The notes: generated by a model not told the origin, from the letters alone. A stretch of 64,000 nucleotides of DNA from Dehalococcoidia bacterium UBA5760 (GCA_002418895.1 DIFA01000009.1:1-64000); one strand, 5' to 3'; shown: positions 1 to 7,347, counted from the stretch's first letter. Made by a program: numbers and translations.

Positions 1-2
1 TA

Positions 3-206
3 GAACAATGGGTTAATGGTAAAGCGCACACCAATACGATAGAAGGCTTTTGGAGCTTGTTAAAACGTGGCATTAACGGTGTGTACCACGCTGTAGGGGA
101 AAAGTATCTACAAAACTACATCAACGAATACGCTTTTAGATACAATCACAGGAAAGACGAAAGGCCGTTGTTTAAGACGATTTTGGCGCAGATTGCGAAG
201 TCTTAG
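3..206 (+). CDS. IS1595-family transposase, C-terminal fragment (cut by window edge)
   Basis: An open frame runs in from the left edge and encodes 67 residues ending IAKS. It contains HTNTIEGFWSLLKRGI followed by YHAVGEKYL and YAFRYNHR, the C-terminal catalytic block of ISXO2-like (IS1595) transposases; the E of IEG is the third acidic catalytic residue. The complete transposase at 50261-51163 has the equivalent HTNTVEGVWALLKR block but differs clearly, so this belongs to a different IS1595 element. The N-terminal zinc ribbon and the first two catalytic Asp residues lie outside the window. Whether the gene is intact upstream cannot be seen. Confidence 0.88.
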   Translation, partial: EQWVNGKAHTNTIEGFWSLLKRGINGVYHAVGEKYLQNYINEYAFRYNHRKDERPLFKTILAQIAKS

Positions 207-351
207 GATTGCGCTGGCAGGCCTTCTTTAGTGCATCCATGAAGTCATCCCGGCTAATTTCATGGATGGGCTGAGCCCCACGAACTGCTAATACTCGCTC
301 TGCCTGAAGCCACTTATTCTTGTAATCTTGTAGTGGTGGTCTCTTATACAT
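172..351 (-). CDS. small hypothetical protein antisense to transposase tail
   Basis: A 59-codon frame starts at ATG 351 after a G-rich stretch (GGGGGC, about 5 nt upstream) and ends inside the antisense of the transposase 3' end, overlapping it by 35 bp. The product starts MYKRPPLQDYKNKWLQAERV and is basic (many K, R and Q), with no recognisable domain. The complete IS1595 element at 50064-52289 also has a small basic ORF running opposite to its transposase, although at the other end. A passenger or accessory ORF of the element is an inference. I do not recognise the family. Confidence 0.45.
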   Translation of the reverse strand: MYKRPPLQDYKNKWLQAERVLAVRGAQPIHEISRDDFMDALKKACQRNPKTSQSAPKSS

Positions 352-365
352 AATTGCCCCCGTCC

Positions 366-1046
366 TTATGAAATAACCTCGACACTTATCTGGTGACCTA
401 CGCCAGGGGCAACCTCACTGCGTTCTTTTGCTTTCCTCACCATCTGCTCTACTGCCACTTTATCCAATGAACTTTTATAACCAGATTCAATCATAGAGTA
501 GATAGCATGTGGCGCCCCTGAGCCTATTGCAGTGTAACCTATACTATCGTGGCAAGTAATATCACCGGGATTTACCACAGTAAATAGGCGATAGCCTGTA
601 TCATTCTTACCAGCTATAATAAACTCTGCCCCGGGGTTATAACTGGTTAGGGCATTATCTATCAACTGTATTACTTGGGGGTAAATACTCAAGTGTTTTT
701 GGTAATACGTTTCTATATCTAATCCCCTCGGTTCAAGTTCATGTCTAGTAATCCTTTTTATGCGAACGCACTGATACGTTATTCGGGTAACCTCTGCGAT
801 ATTTTCTACGGCAGTAAAACCCTGCATATCTAATTGTTTCCTTGTTTCATCAATGACTTCGCTTGAAAACAAAACATCTCCAGCGATCAATGCGAAGGCG
901 GAGACATTTTCCCGATACTTAATTATCTTACCTACGTCGCTACGTTCAAACTCATATCCAATCGGGAAGTGTGCTGTAATCATCTGGTCAGATGCCAACA
1001 CACATCCCTTACCATTGTCATAAAGTGCAGCAATGCAAACAGTCAC
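366..1046 (-). CDS. Ntn-hydrolase-fold (proteasome beta-like) protein
   Basis: A 226-residue protein starting M-T-V-C-I-A-A, with the ASDQMITA block near residue 18 and GSGAPHAIYSMIE near residue 173. These are hallmarks of the proteasome/HslV nucleophile-aminohydrolase fold: an N-terminal strand carrying a Thr or Cys, and a late Gly-Ser-Gly turn. The family occurs as uncharacterised proteins in bacteria and archaea; the substrate is unknown. The start is GTG 1046: on the minus strand TATAAT (plus 1052-1057) ends only 5 nt before this GTG, so the mRNA would be leaderless. The gene sits between an IS1595 transposase tail and a tRNA and runs opposite to the transposase, like the passenger gene of the second IS1595 element. 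Fold assignment fairly sure, function unknown. Confidence 0.7.
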   Translation of the reverse strand: MTVCIAALYDNGKGCVLASDQMITAHFPIGYEFERSDVGKIIKYRENVSAFALIAGDVLFSSEVIDETRKQLDMQGFTAVENIAEVTRITYQCVRIKRITRHELEPRGLDIETYYQKHLSIYPQVIQLIDNALTSYNPGAEFIIAGKNDTGYRLFTVVNPGDITCHDSIGYTAIGSGAPHAIYSMIESGYKSSLDKVAVEQMVRKAKERSEVAPGVGHQISVEVIS

Positions 1047-1051
1047 ACTAC

Positions 1052-1102
1052 ATTATACAATGCTTGTCAATACCATTACCAACACACAATTGACTTTGGT
1101 AA
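1052..1102. promoter_or_regulatory. divergent promoter region with inverted-repeat operator candidate
   Basis: TATAAT on the minus strand (plus 1052-1057) lies immediately upstream of the Ntn-hydrolase start. Between it and the divergent tRNA promoter is a perfect 7-bp inverted repeat, TTACCAA (1076-1082) and TTGGTAA (1096-1102), with half-site centres 20 bp apart, about two helical turns. The right half lies in the spacer of the plus-strand promoter and the left half overlaps a possible minus-strand -35 (TTGGTA, 19-nt spacing). A dimeric regulator controlling both directions is an inference. Confidence 0.35.
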
Positions 1103-1117
1103 CAATGGTGCTATAAT
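1090..1117 (+). promoter_or_regulatory. sigma70-type promoter of tRNA-Asp
   Basis: TTGACT at 1090-1095, 16-nt spacer, then an extended -10 TGCTATAAT (TATAAT 1112-1117). The predicted start falls at the first tRNA base, 1124. The TGCTATAATC core recurs in front of the structured RNA at 51754. Confidence 0.7.
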
Positions 1118-1123
1118 CGGGAT

Positions 1124-1197
1124 GCCCCCGTAGCTCAGTTGTATAGAGCAACCTTTTGTCGAAGGGTCGTGCGCCAGTTAGAGTCTGGTCGGGGGCA
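1124..1197 (+). tRNA. tRNA-Asp (anticodon GTC), unusual elbow
   Basis: All four arms can be drawn: acceptor GCCCCCG/CGGGGGC, D stem GCTC/GAGC, anticodon stem ACCTT/AGGGT with loop TTGTCGA (anticodon GTC), T stem GCCAG/CTGGT, discriminator A at 1197. The T loop is TTAGAGT instead of TTCRANY, so C56 is A; in the D loop (AGTTGTATA) the usual G19 is T. The invariant G19-C56 tertiary pair is therefore replaced by a possible U19-A56 pair. No CCA is encoded. The gene lies in accessory DNA and could be an element-borne isoacceptor or decaying; the compensatory change argues for function. Confidence 0.72.
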
Positions 1198-1200
1198 TAC

Positions 1201-1229
1201 TTGACAAAATTATATGCTAGTAGTAGTAT
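1201..1229 (+). promoter_or_regulatory. strong sigma70-type promoter for small RNA
   Basis: TTGACA (1201-1206), exactly 17-nt spacer, TAGTAT (1224-1229). Transcription would start near 1236. The ATACTTGACAAA segment (1198-1209) is identical to part of the left terminal repeat of the IS1595 element at 50064. Confidence 0.6.
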
Positions 1230-1235
1230 GATATT

Positions 1236-1331
1236 ACCTTCGACATAAGGTGTATACTTCTGAACTAGCACAACGCAGAGCAAGGGCTAGAAGTAATGGC
1301 AGAGCTTCAGCCCTTCTCTGTTTTTTATTTT
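1236..1331 (+). ncRNA. candidate ~95-nt non-coding RNA ending in an intrinsic terminator
   Basis: A good promoter directly upstream and a strong hairpin followed by a T tract at the end define a short transcription unit with no convincing ORF. The terminal hairpin pairs CAGAG (1276-1280) with CTCTG (1316-1320) and AAGGGCT (1282-1288) with AGCCCTT (1309-1315), with one bulged C at 1281; an inner helix GAAG/CTTC (1290-1293/1305-1308) extends it. TTTTTTATTTT follows from 1321. The transcript could be an independent sRNA or a short leader. The start is inferred from the promoter only. Confidence 0.5.
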
Positions 1332-1426
1332 ACTCCTTACTTGCTTTCAAGGTATAGTCACCAACACTTATTACGGCATATCCAGGCCCAGCACAAGGGG
1401 CTGTTATCTCTGGATTTTTGAATACT

Positions 1427-1597
1427 ATGGGAAATCCAGAAATGATTTGCACCGGATCAGAAAACGATAAAGTCATACACATGGTATTCCCTCACCAGGA
1501 TCTGTCTGATGATTTAAGGGATGTCGCTGAGCGAATGACAACGGCAACCGATTTAGCATATCTCGGCTTTGAGCCGGAGGGGGGTTTTGAGATATGA
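1427..1597 (+). CDS. small acidic protein coupled to integrase
   Basis: A 56-codon frame starting ATG 1427 encodes a product beginning MGNPEMICTGSENDKV and ending YLGFEPEGGFEI. Its TGA (1595-1597) overlaps the integrase ATG (1594-1596) as ATGA, the classic translational-coupling arrangement, which is the main argument that it is coding. The frame stays open upstream to about 1358 without a clear earlier ATG or GTG, so a longer or degraded form is possible. Length and position resemble excisionase or recombination-directionality genes beside integrases, but no helix-turn-helix is evident and I do not recognise the family. Confidence 0.45.
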   Translation: MGNPEMICTGSENDKVIHMVFPHQDLSDDLRDVAERMTTATDLAYLGFEPEGGFEI

Positions 1598-2747
1598 AGG
1601 GCAGCATCATTTCCAAAGGAAAAGACACCTGGAAAATCGTCGTTAGCATGGGCGCCGGCCCGGACGGTAAGAGACGGCGGCATATCGAGACGGTACGCGG
1701 TCGGAAGTCCGCAGCTCAAAAAAGAATCAATGAGCTGCTAGTCCAAAAGGAAAAGGGCATTATCACCCCCTCGGTAAGATTAACCCTGGGAGAGCACTTG
1801 CGGAACTGGTTAGCCGGATACGTAAGAAGTTCATGCAGTCCCCGGACTATTGACAGTTACGAGAGCATAGCGGAAGGTCACATAATCCCCCACCTGGGGC
1901 ATTATCAGCTTAAGCAGCTACACCCCCAGGCAATACAAGAATACTACACTGAGGCGGAAATAATACCGCTATCACGCCGAACGGTTGCCAAGCATCCCCG
2001 GCTATTGTCTCAGGCCCTTAAATACGCCGTCCGTCAAGGTTATCTGGGAGTTAACCCGTGCTCCCTGGTAGACGCTCCCAGATGGCAGCCAAGACGCATG
2101 AGAAGTCTGGAAGAGGGGAGGAAGTAGGGGTTTCCCTGGAAGCGGCCAGCTCCAGCCCGTTCTATCCCGTTTACTATACGGCATTGCATACGGGACTCAG
2201 ACAGGCCGAATTATGCGCTCTCACATGGCGGGATATTGACCTCAAGAATCTATCGCTCTCAGTCAATAAAACCCTGTATAAAAGGCGCGGGCAATGCTAC
2301 ACCGCCCCGCCCAAGAGTAAGAACTCTAACCGCCAGATTAGGTTGACTGCCAATCTGGCAGCGTATCTTGAAGAGTACCGGGGGGAAAGGGAATCTCTTT
2401 ACCTGCATCTCAGTCGATTGCTTTCCCTCGATGACTACGTTTTCGGTACGCTGAATAAACCCTGTGACCCTAGTATGCTATCCCATGACTTTGCTATAAT
2501 AGCTCGTAAGGCCCGACTGGAAAAGGTGAGGTTTCACGATTTGAGGCATACATTCGCAAGTTTAGCCCTTGACCGGGGTGCCCCGGCAAAGGTGGTCAGT
2601 GAAATGCTGGGCCATGCCTCGGTAGCGTTCACCCTGCAAACCTATGCCCACGTCCTGAGTAGCGGTCAAGAAAAGACAGTAGAATTATTAAATGATGTAT
2701 TGCCGGAAGGGGTAAAAAAACCAACTGGCACCTTTTTGACACCCTGA
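1594..2747 (+). pseudogene. tyrosine recombinase/phage-type integrase, frameshifted
   Basis: Frame 1 (1594-2127, 177 aa) holds the AP2-like arm-binding start (MKGSIISKGKDTWKIVV) and the SAM-like core-binding domain. A second frame, open from before 2118 to 2747, continues with the catalytic domain: TGLRQAELCALTW (Arg I), the KNSNRQIRL strand, HDLRHTFASLAL (His-x-x-Arg), GHASVAFTLQTYAHV (His and the Tyr nucleophile). All catalytic residues are present. The two frames join at a GGGG run (2115-2118) inside GAAGAGGGGAGGAAG; a -1 shift at GGG gives SLEEG-EEVGVSLEAA, which fits the family. It is either an inactivating indel, a sequencing error or a recoding site. The gene lies 39 bp upstream of tRNA-Leu. 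Confidence 0.85.
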
Positions 2748-2786
2748 CTATACATAATGGAGATAAAAACCTAATATTTAGCTTTG

Positions 2787-2871
<85 letters not shown>

Positions 2872-3169
2872 GGCATAAAGTGGTAAGCAAATTCCTCAAT
2901 CCCATACGGGAATGTCTTATTCCCCACTCTATAACGCCATACAATGGCCATCTAAGCCATGCCGCCTCGGTAATAGAGAAAAAACATTACAGGACAAGGT
3001 ATTACCCGTTTCCTGGACAACCTGGAGTCAGGTCGGTTAGCTGCCATGACAGCCTGAAGTCTTATAAATCACCGATCTCTTAGAAGATATGACCCTGCTT
3101 GCTTGAATGAGAAAAAAGAGAGGGGCAGGTTAACATAGGTTAGCATGTATCGTGACGAAGAGAAACCGG
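2872..3169. other. intergenic, no gene recognised
   Basis: No convincing ORF. It contains a small hairpin (GGGAAT/ATTCCC near 2910-2925) without a T tract. A stretch at 3066-3081 (AAATCACCGATCTCTT) closely matches 3444-3460, the ribosome-binding region of the next gene, suggesting a decayed partial duplication. Confidence 0.4.
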
Positions 3170-3442
3170 CTAACCCACCTTGGTGTCATGCTGACCCTGT
3201 TGCTTGCGGCGCTGCTGCCGGGCCGCAATGTATATCAAAACGATGCCTAAAGCGATGGCGGTTAGTATCTTAGCCGGCCTCGGTATATCCATATTCATAA
3301 AGAAAACGATGGCATAGATACCGGATAGGGCACAAAGCCCGTACATGACTAAATGTACGCTTATCGACTTTCCCTTGACTGCTCTCCAGACTAGCCAGCC
3401 GACAAAACCGGCAGCTAATATTATCGCCAGAGCAATAAACAT
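3170..3442 (-). CDS. small integral membrane protein
   Basis: A 90-residue hydrophobic protein with three predicted membrane segments (about residues 2-20, 30-50 and 57-75) and a short polar, basic tail RQQRRKQQGQ. It is the last gene of a three-gene minus-strand cluster (4211-3648, 3633-3448, 3442-3170) with gaps of 14 and 5 nt, so co-transcription is likely. An AAGAGG ribosome-binding site precedes ATG 3442. No family recognised; the cluster resembles a membrane-anchored extracellular protein with small membrane partners. Confidence 0.65.
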   Translation of the reverse strand: MFIALAIILAAGFVGWLVWRAVKGKSISVHLVMYGLCALSGIYAIVFFMNMDIPRPAKILTAIALGIVLIYIAARQQRRKQQGQHDTKVG

Positions 3443-3447
3443 CTAAA

Positions 3448-3633
3448 TCACCGACCTCTTTCTTCGAAATACTTGCCCAATGAACCGAAAAGACCTACCA
3501 GCAGGAGGAGACAACCCAGTTTACCAGGCTCAGAAAGGTATTTCACATATTCCCACGCCAGATAACCCAGCCCGGCAATAGCAGAGACTGTCCCGACAAT
3601 ATAGAGGATATATATTTTTATCTGTTCCCCCAC
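3448..3633 (-). CDS. small integral membrane protein
   Basis: 61 residues, starting MGEQIKIYILYIVGTVSAIA, with two predicted membrane segments (about 6-24 and 37-52) and a charged end KYFEERGR. It is the middle gene of the three-gene cluster and begins 14 nt after the secreted-type protein. A GAGGTGAAAT-type ribosome-binding site lies upstream of the start. I recognise no domain; its reality rests on operon position and membrane-protein composition. Confidence 0.6.
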   Translation of the reverse strand: MGEQIKIYILYIVGTVSAIAGLGYLAWEYVKYLSEPGKLGCLLLLVGLFGSLGKYFEERGR

Positions 3634-3647
3634 TGCTATTTCACCTC

Positions 3648-4211
3648 TTAATATTCCGGCTTGTAGTACGGACCTTCCTGCGGATTATAGAAGCTCACTA
3701 TTATCCTGCGCTCCACGTCCCCGCGATTGACCCGCACAGTATAATCATAGGATTGCCCGGATACCGGGACAGGGATACCGAGGTCTTCGCTCGATAGTAC
3801 CCACTCCACTTCCGCCTCTCTGAACGGCCCAACCGATACACTCTGAGAGAACAGGTCAACAACCTTTTCATTACCTTTCCACAGCGATGCCTGAACATCA
3901 GCCGAATAGGATGCCGATTTGTGGTTTTCAATCACATACTCGAAGGATATATCCTGACTCCAGTCCGCACCTATGCAACAGTAGGCATACAGTTCTTTAT
4001 CACTTCCAACGGGACGCTCCGGAGTGTAATATTCACCGGAGCCTTGACGCAGCCAGTAATCCGCCTCTATGGTTTGAGGAGGATACTCCCCGACTGATAC
4101 ATGAAAGGTATCATAGACGCCCAGATAGCCATCCAATATAAATACGGCAATCAGCCCGGCAAAGCAAGCTATGGCAAGATATAAGAATTGACGCTTCGGT
4201 TTCTTCTTCAT
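3648..4211 (-). CDS. membrane-anchored extracytoplasmic protein of unknown function
   Basis: A 187-residue protein with a basic start (MKKKPKRQFLYLAIACFAG), one N-terminal membrane segment at about residues 9-27, then a polar, aromatic-rich domain probably of beta type (EVEWVLSSEDLGIPVPV, YDYTVRVNRGDVERRIIVSF). The topology suggests a membrane anchor with the domain outside. It is first in the three-gene cluster with two small membrane proteins. No catalytic motif or named family is visible. Confidence 0.65.
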   Translation of the reverse strand: MKKKPKRQFLYLAIACFAGLIAVFILDGYLGVYDTFHVSVGEYPPQTIEADYWLRQGSGEYYTPERPVGSDKELYAYCCIGADWSQDISFEYVIENHKSASYSADVQASLWKGNEKVVDLFSQSVSVGPFREAEVEWVLSSEDLGIPVPVSGQSYDYTVRVNRGDVERRIIVSFYNPQEGPYYKPEY

Positions 4212-4565
4212 ATATTTAGAGTCCTGGCCCTCCCCAAAATGGCTGTTAATCTTACACTTGCATTACCACAATCACATAAGTAAGTTATTGTTGCTCACGA
4301 CCTCTTACGTTAGTGCAATGATTGTAGACCCGCCCGAGGAGGTTGTCAATACCTTTTCGATTTCATTAGCAGAGGCAGTGTGTTGCTGATATATTTCAAC
4401 AGAATTATGGACACCATAAAGCGAAGAAATGGTAGGCTGCAACGCTCTCATTGATCAGGTTATCGCGGTTGGCAGCTGAATTGGGCTAACGCCGTAGCTT
4501 ATCGGAAAATCCCGGTAGAGTAATACGGATGATATGCCACCCGGAAAATGCCCGGTCAATTTGTC
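4212..4565. other. intergenic region
   Basis: This is the upstream region of the 4211 cluster and the downstream end of the transketolase operon. No ORF, tRNA or strong terminator was found; AT-rich stretches at 4255-4320 may hold the minus-strand promoter of the cluster, but no good -35/-10 pair could be fixed. Confidence 0.4.
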
Positions 4566-5507
4566 TTACTTCTTCCGCACTATCACCGAGCGGACTGCTG
4601 CCTCGATACCATCAGCGGTTAGCCCGTATTTCTTGAGAAGCTCGCTATCCTTGCCGGACCGGGCATAGGTGTCTTTGATGGCGACGAACTCCAGCGGCAC
4701 CGGCTGATGCCTGGCTGTCACCCGAGCCACCTCGCTGCCCAGCCCGCCGTGCTCCAGGTGCTCCTCGGCTGTAACGATAGCCCCGGTCTCACGGGCCGCC
4801 TTGATAATAGCCCCTTCATCGATAGGCTTCAGGGTAGACATATTAAGAACGCGGCAGTCGATGCCCTGCTGCTCCAACCTATCAGCAGCTTCCAGGGCGG
4901 CCGATACCATAATTCCGATGGCGATGACAGTGACGTCCTGCCCCTGCTTCATAGTTGCCGCCTTCCCCAGTCTGAAATGGTAGTCTTCACCGAAGACCAG
5001 CGGCAGTTTCGGACGGCCCAGCCTGATGTAGAACGGCCCGCAGCAGGATGCCGCCGCCTTCACCGCTCGGGCGGTTTCAACAGCATCGGCGGGAACGATA
5101 ACGGTAAAACCGGGCAGCGCACCGATTAAGGCCAGATCCTCGATAGACTGGTGTGATGTGCCATCCTCCCCGACGCTGATACCTCCGTGGGTAACCACCA
5201 GCTTGACGTTGAATCCCGGCTGGGCAACCGACATACGTACCTGGTCGAAACAGCGCCCCGGTACAAATACGGCAAAGGTACTGGCAAAGGGCATTTTACC
5301 CGAAGCGGCCAGTCCAGCGGCAATACCAACCATATTCTGCTCGGCGATGCCGCAGTCAAAAAAGCGGCCGGGGAACTCGCTGGCGAAGAAATGGGTCATT
5401 GTCGACTTGGACAGATCGGCGTCCAGCACGACAATGTCCGGGTTCCCTCTACCCAGTTCGACCAGGGTCTTACCATAGGTCTCCCTTAAGGAAACGAGCT
5501 CGGACAC
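4566..5507 (-). CDS. transketolase, C-terminal subunit
   Basis: A 313-residue protein covering the pyrimidine-binding and C-terminal domains of transketolase: DADLSKSTMTHFF, FDCGIAEQNMVGIAAGLA with the catalytic Glu, THGGISVGEDGTSHQSIED and TAEEHLEHGGLGSEVA. Many bacteria and archaea, including Dehalococcoidia, encode transketolase as two chains. The N-terminal subunit is just upstream with a 2-nt gap, so the chains are probably translated together and assemble into one thiamine-diphosphate enzyme of the non-oxidative pentose phosphate pathway. Length and motifs are normal for the split form. Confidence 0.95.
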   Translation of the reverse strand: MSELVSLRETYGKTLVELGRGNPDIVVLDADLSKSTMTHFFASEFPGRFFDCGIAEQNMVGIAAGLAASGKMPFASTFAVFVPGRCFDQVRMSVAQPGFNVKLVVTHGGISVGEDGTSHQSIEDLALIGALPGFTVIVPADAVETARAVKAAASCCGPFYIRLGRPKLPLVFGEDYHFRLGKAATMKQGQDVTVIAIGIMVSAALEAADRLEQQGIDCRVLNMSTLKPIDEGAIIKAARETGAIVTAEEHLEHGGLGSEVARVTARHQPVPLEFVAIKDTYARSGKDSELLKKYGLTADGIEAAVRSVIVRKK

Positions 5508-5509
5508 TT

Positions 5510-6367
5510 CTATTCCAGCTCCTTCAGTGCCATGGCTACCTCAGCGGCATTAGGGGCTTTGCCGTGAAAATCAACCTGGTTCTCCATAAAGCTAACCCCC
5601 TTACCCTTGACGGTACGGGCAATAATGACTGACGGTTGCCCCTTGACCGACCGCACCTGCTCAAAAGCGGCGTCAAGCCCGGCAAGGTCATGCCCGTCAA
5701 CACTGACGGTATGCCAGCCGAAAGCCCGCCATTTCTCAGCAAAAGGGGCCAAGTTCATAATATCACGGTTCCAGCCGTCAAGCTGCAGGCCGTTATTGTC
5801 CACTATAGCCACCAGGTTATCTGTTTTGAAATGAGCTGCCGCCATAGCCGCTTCCCACACCTGACCCTCATCGCACTCTCCGTCCCCGAGCAGAACGTAG
5901 ACCCGGTAGTCTTTTGAGTCGAGACGGCCAGCCAGGGCGACGCCAACGGCAAAGGACAACCCCTGCCCCAGAGCACCAGCGGTCATCTCTACTCCGGGAA
6001 TCAGCCGGCAGTCGGTGTGGCCCTGGAGACGGCTTTCCAGCTTTCTTAAGGTGAGCAGCTCTTCAACCGGGAAATACCCGCATTCAGCGAGGGTGGCATA
6101 GAGCAGCGGGGCGGCATGGCCCTTGCTCAAGACGAACCTGTCCCGATCCGGCCAGCAGGGGTCAAGCGGCTTATGCCTGAGGACACGGAAATAGAGGGCG
6201 GTAACGATCTCTACGGCAGATAGGGAGCCGCCGGGGTGACCGCTGCCCGCTTTACCTATCATTGAAATAATGTGGCGGCGCAGCCTTTTCGCCACGGTTT
6301 TCATATCTTCCGGCGAAAGCGACGAAAAAACCCCGGCTTTTATCTTATCCACCGAGGTTCTCGACAT
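5510..6367 (-). CDS. transketolase, N-terminal subunit
   Basis: About 285 residues with the thiamine-diphosphate binding domain: GKAGSGHPGGSLSAVEIVTA, FVLSKGHAAPLLYA, LGDGECDEGQVWEAAM (GDG...) and IVDNNGLQLDG. It pairs with the C-terminal subunit that starts 2 nt downstream. ATG 6367 (MSRTSVDK) was chosen; a TTG at 6385 would add six residues, and neither has a strong ribosome-binding site. A TATAAT on the minus strand near 6415-6420 may be the operon promoter. Confidence 0.95.
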   Translation of the reverse strand: MSRTSVDKIKAGVFSSLSPEDMKTVAKRLRRHIISMIGKAGSGHPGGSLSAVEIVTALYFRVLRHKPLDPCWPDRDRFVLSKGHAAPLLYATLAECGYFPVEELLTLRKLESRLQGHTDCRLIPGVEMTAGALGQGLSFAVGVALAGRLDSKDYRVYVLLGDGECDEGQVWEAAMAAAHFKTDNLVAIVDNNGLQLDGWNRDIMNLAPFAEKWRAFGWHTVSVDGHDLAGLDAAFEQVRSVKGQPSVIIARTVKGKGVSFMENQVDFHGKAPNAAEVAMALKELE

Positions 6368-6498
6368 ACTATCTGGTTTCGACAATTACGGCAACACCCC
6401 CGAGAGTCTGGCCTATTATACTATGGCCGGCAACGCCAAGTCTATCGATTACGCCGGTCGCCTTATCCGGCCCCGGTAGGACCTTTTAGTCATCTAAA

Positions 6499-6528
6499 TT
6501 GAATTCTTGCTACGATTTCTTCTATAAT
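6499..6528 (+). promoter_or_regulatory. promoter of the TIM-barrel-like gene
   Basis: TTGAAT (6499-6504), 18-nt spacer, TATAAT (6523-6528). The predicted start near 6535 leaves only about 10 nt before ATG 6546 and no Shine-Dalgarno sequence. Confidence 0.55.
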
Positions 6529-6545
6529 TACCCTTGGTATGAGTA

Positions 6546-7337
6546 ATGAGTAAACTGATAGATAAACTAAACCGGACGGCAAACGGCGGCCCGCAGGCTA
6601 TCGGGTTCCGGGCCAGACAGGCAGCCCCGACCAAACCAGGGATGCTGCTGATTGCCAGCTTAACCCCGGCTGATGCCGGCGAAGCAGTTGGCCGTACCTC
6701 CGGTGCAGATGCCGGACTGCTGTCTATTACCAGGACGAAGGCTGATACCAGGGCTCTCCGGGAATGCTCCCGGGATGTATCCGGTATACCCTGGGGCGTC
6801 TGGCTGAAAGATGCGGGGAGGGGTAAAACAGACCTGAAAGGGATCGACTGCGACTTCATCGTTTTTCCGGCCAGCACACCGCTGAGGGACATTCAGGATA
6901 CCAAAGCAGGCAAGATACTGGAGGTTAATGCGTCGATAAGCGAAGGCCTGCTGAGAACGATTAACAAACTACCGCTGGATGCAGTACTCATTGTTGACGG
7001 CCAGATTAACAGCTCACTGCTTACCTGGCAGTACTTGATGCTCGTCCGGCACTTCGCCGCATCGCTGGTGAAGCCCTTGCTGATCCCGGTGCCGGCAAAA
7101 GTAACCGCTACCGAGCTTGGGGCGTTGTGGGAGGCTGGAGCGGACGGCGTAATAGTGGCAGTGGGTAATGGACAGCCGCCAGAGGCATTAAGTGAACTTA
7201 GGAGAGCGATTGATAGGCTGGCCCTCCCGGCACGGCACCGGCAGGATACGGTTAAGGCCATACTGCCTCGGATTACCGGGAAAATTCTGAGCGAAGAGAG
7301 CGAGGAGGAGGAGGAGGAGGAAGGGGAGGAGGAGTAA
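6546..7337 (+). CDS. TIM-barrel-like protein with poly-acidic tail, unknown function
   Basis: 263 residues. Repeated strand-like blocks GMLLIASLTPADAG, DCDFIVFPASTPL, LDAVLIVDGQI, VKPLLIPVPAKV and GADGVIVAVGNG suggest a (beta/alpha)8 barrel with a phosphate-binding-like final Gly strand. No catalytic signature was recognised. The last 15 residues are almost all Glu (from LSEESEE onward), encoded by a GAG-rich repeat at 7297-7334. The short leader suggests near-leaderless translation. It converges with treT, with a 10-nt gap. A lineage-specific protein is likely. Confidence 0.7.
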   Translation: MSKLIDKLNRTANGGPQAIGFRARQAAPTKPGMLLIASLTPADAGEAVGRTSGADAGLLSITRTKADTRALRECSRDVSGIPWGVWLKDAGRGKTDLKGIDCDFIVFPASTPLRDIQDTKAGKILEVNASISEGLLRTINKLPLDAVLIVDGQINSSLLTWQYLMLVRHFAASLVKPLLIPVPAKVTATELGALWEAGADGVIVAVGNGQPPEALSELRRAIDRLALPARHRQDTVKAILPRITGKILSEESEEEEEEEGEEE

Positions 7338-7347
7338 GGAACTGGCT

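Noticed and set aside
1053..1283. 76-residue minus-strand ORF over tRNA-Asp
   Set aside because: It covers the tRNA and the sRNA promoter and is an accident of the open frame.
1190..1360. Mini-element with inverted ends GGGGGCATACTTGACA and the inverse of TTTCAAGGTATAGTCACC
   Set aside because: The ends match the IS repeat only with several gaps and there is no target duplication; kept only as a remark on promoter similarity.
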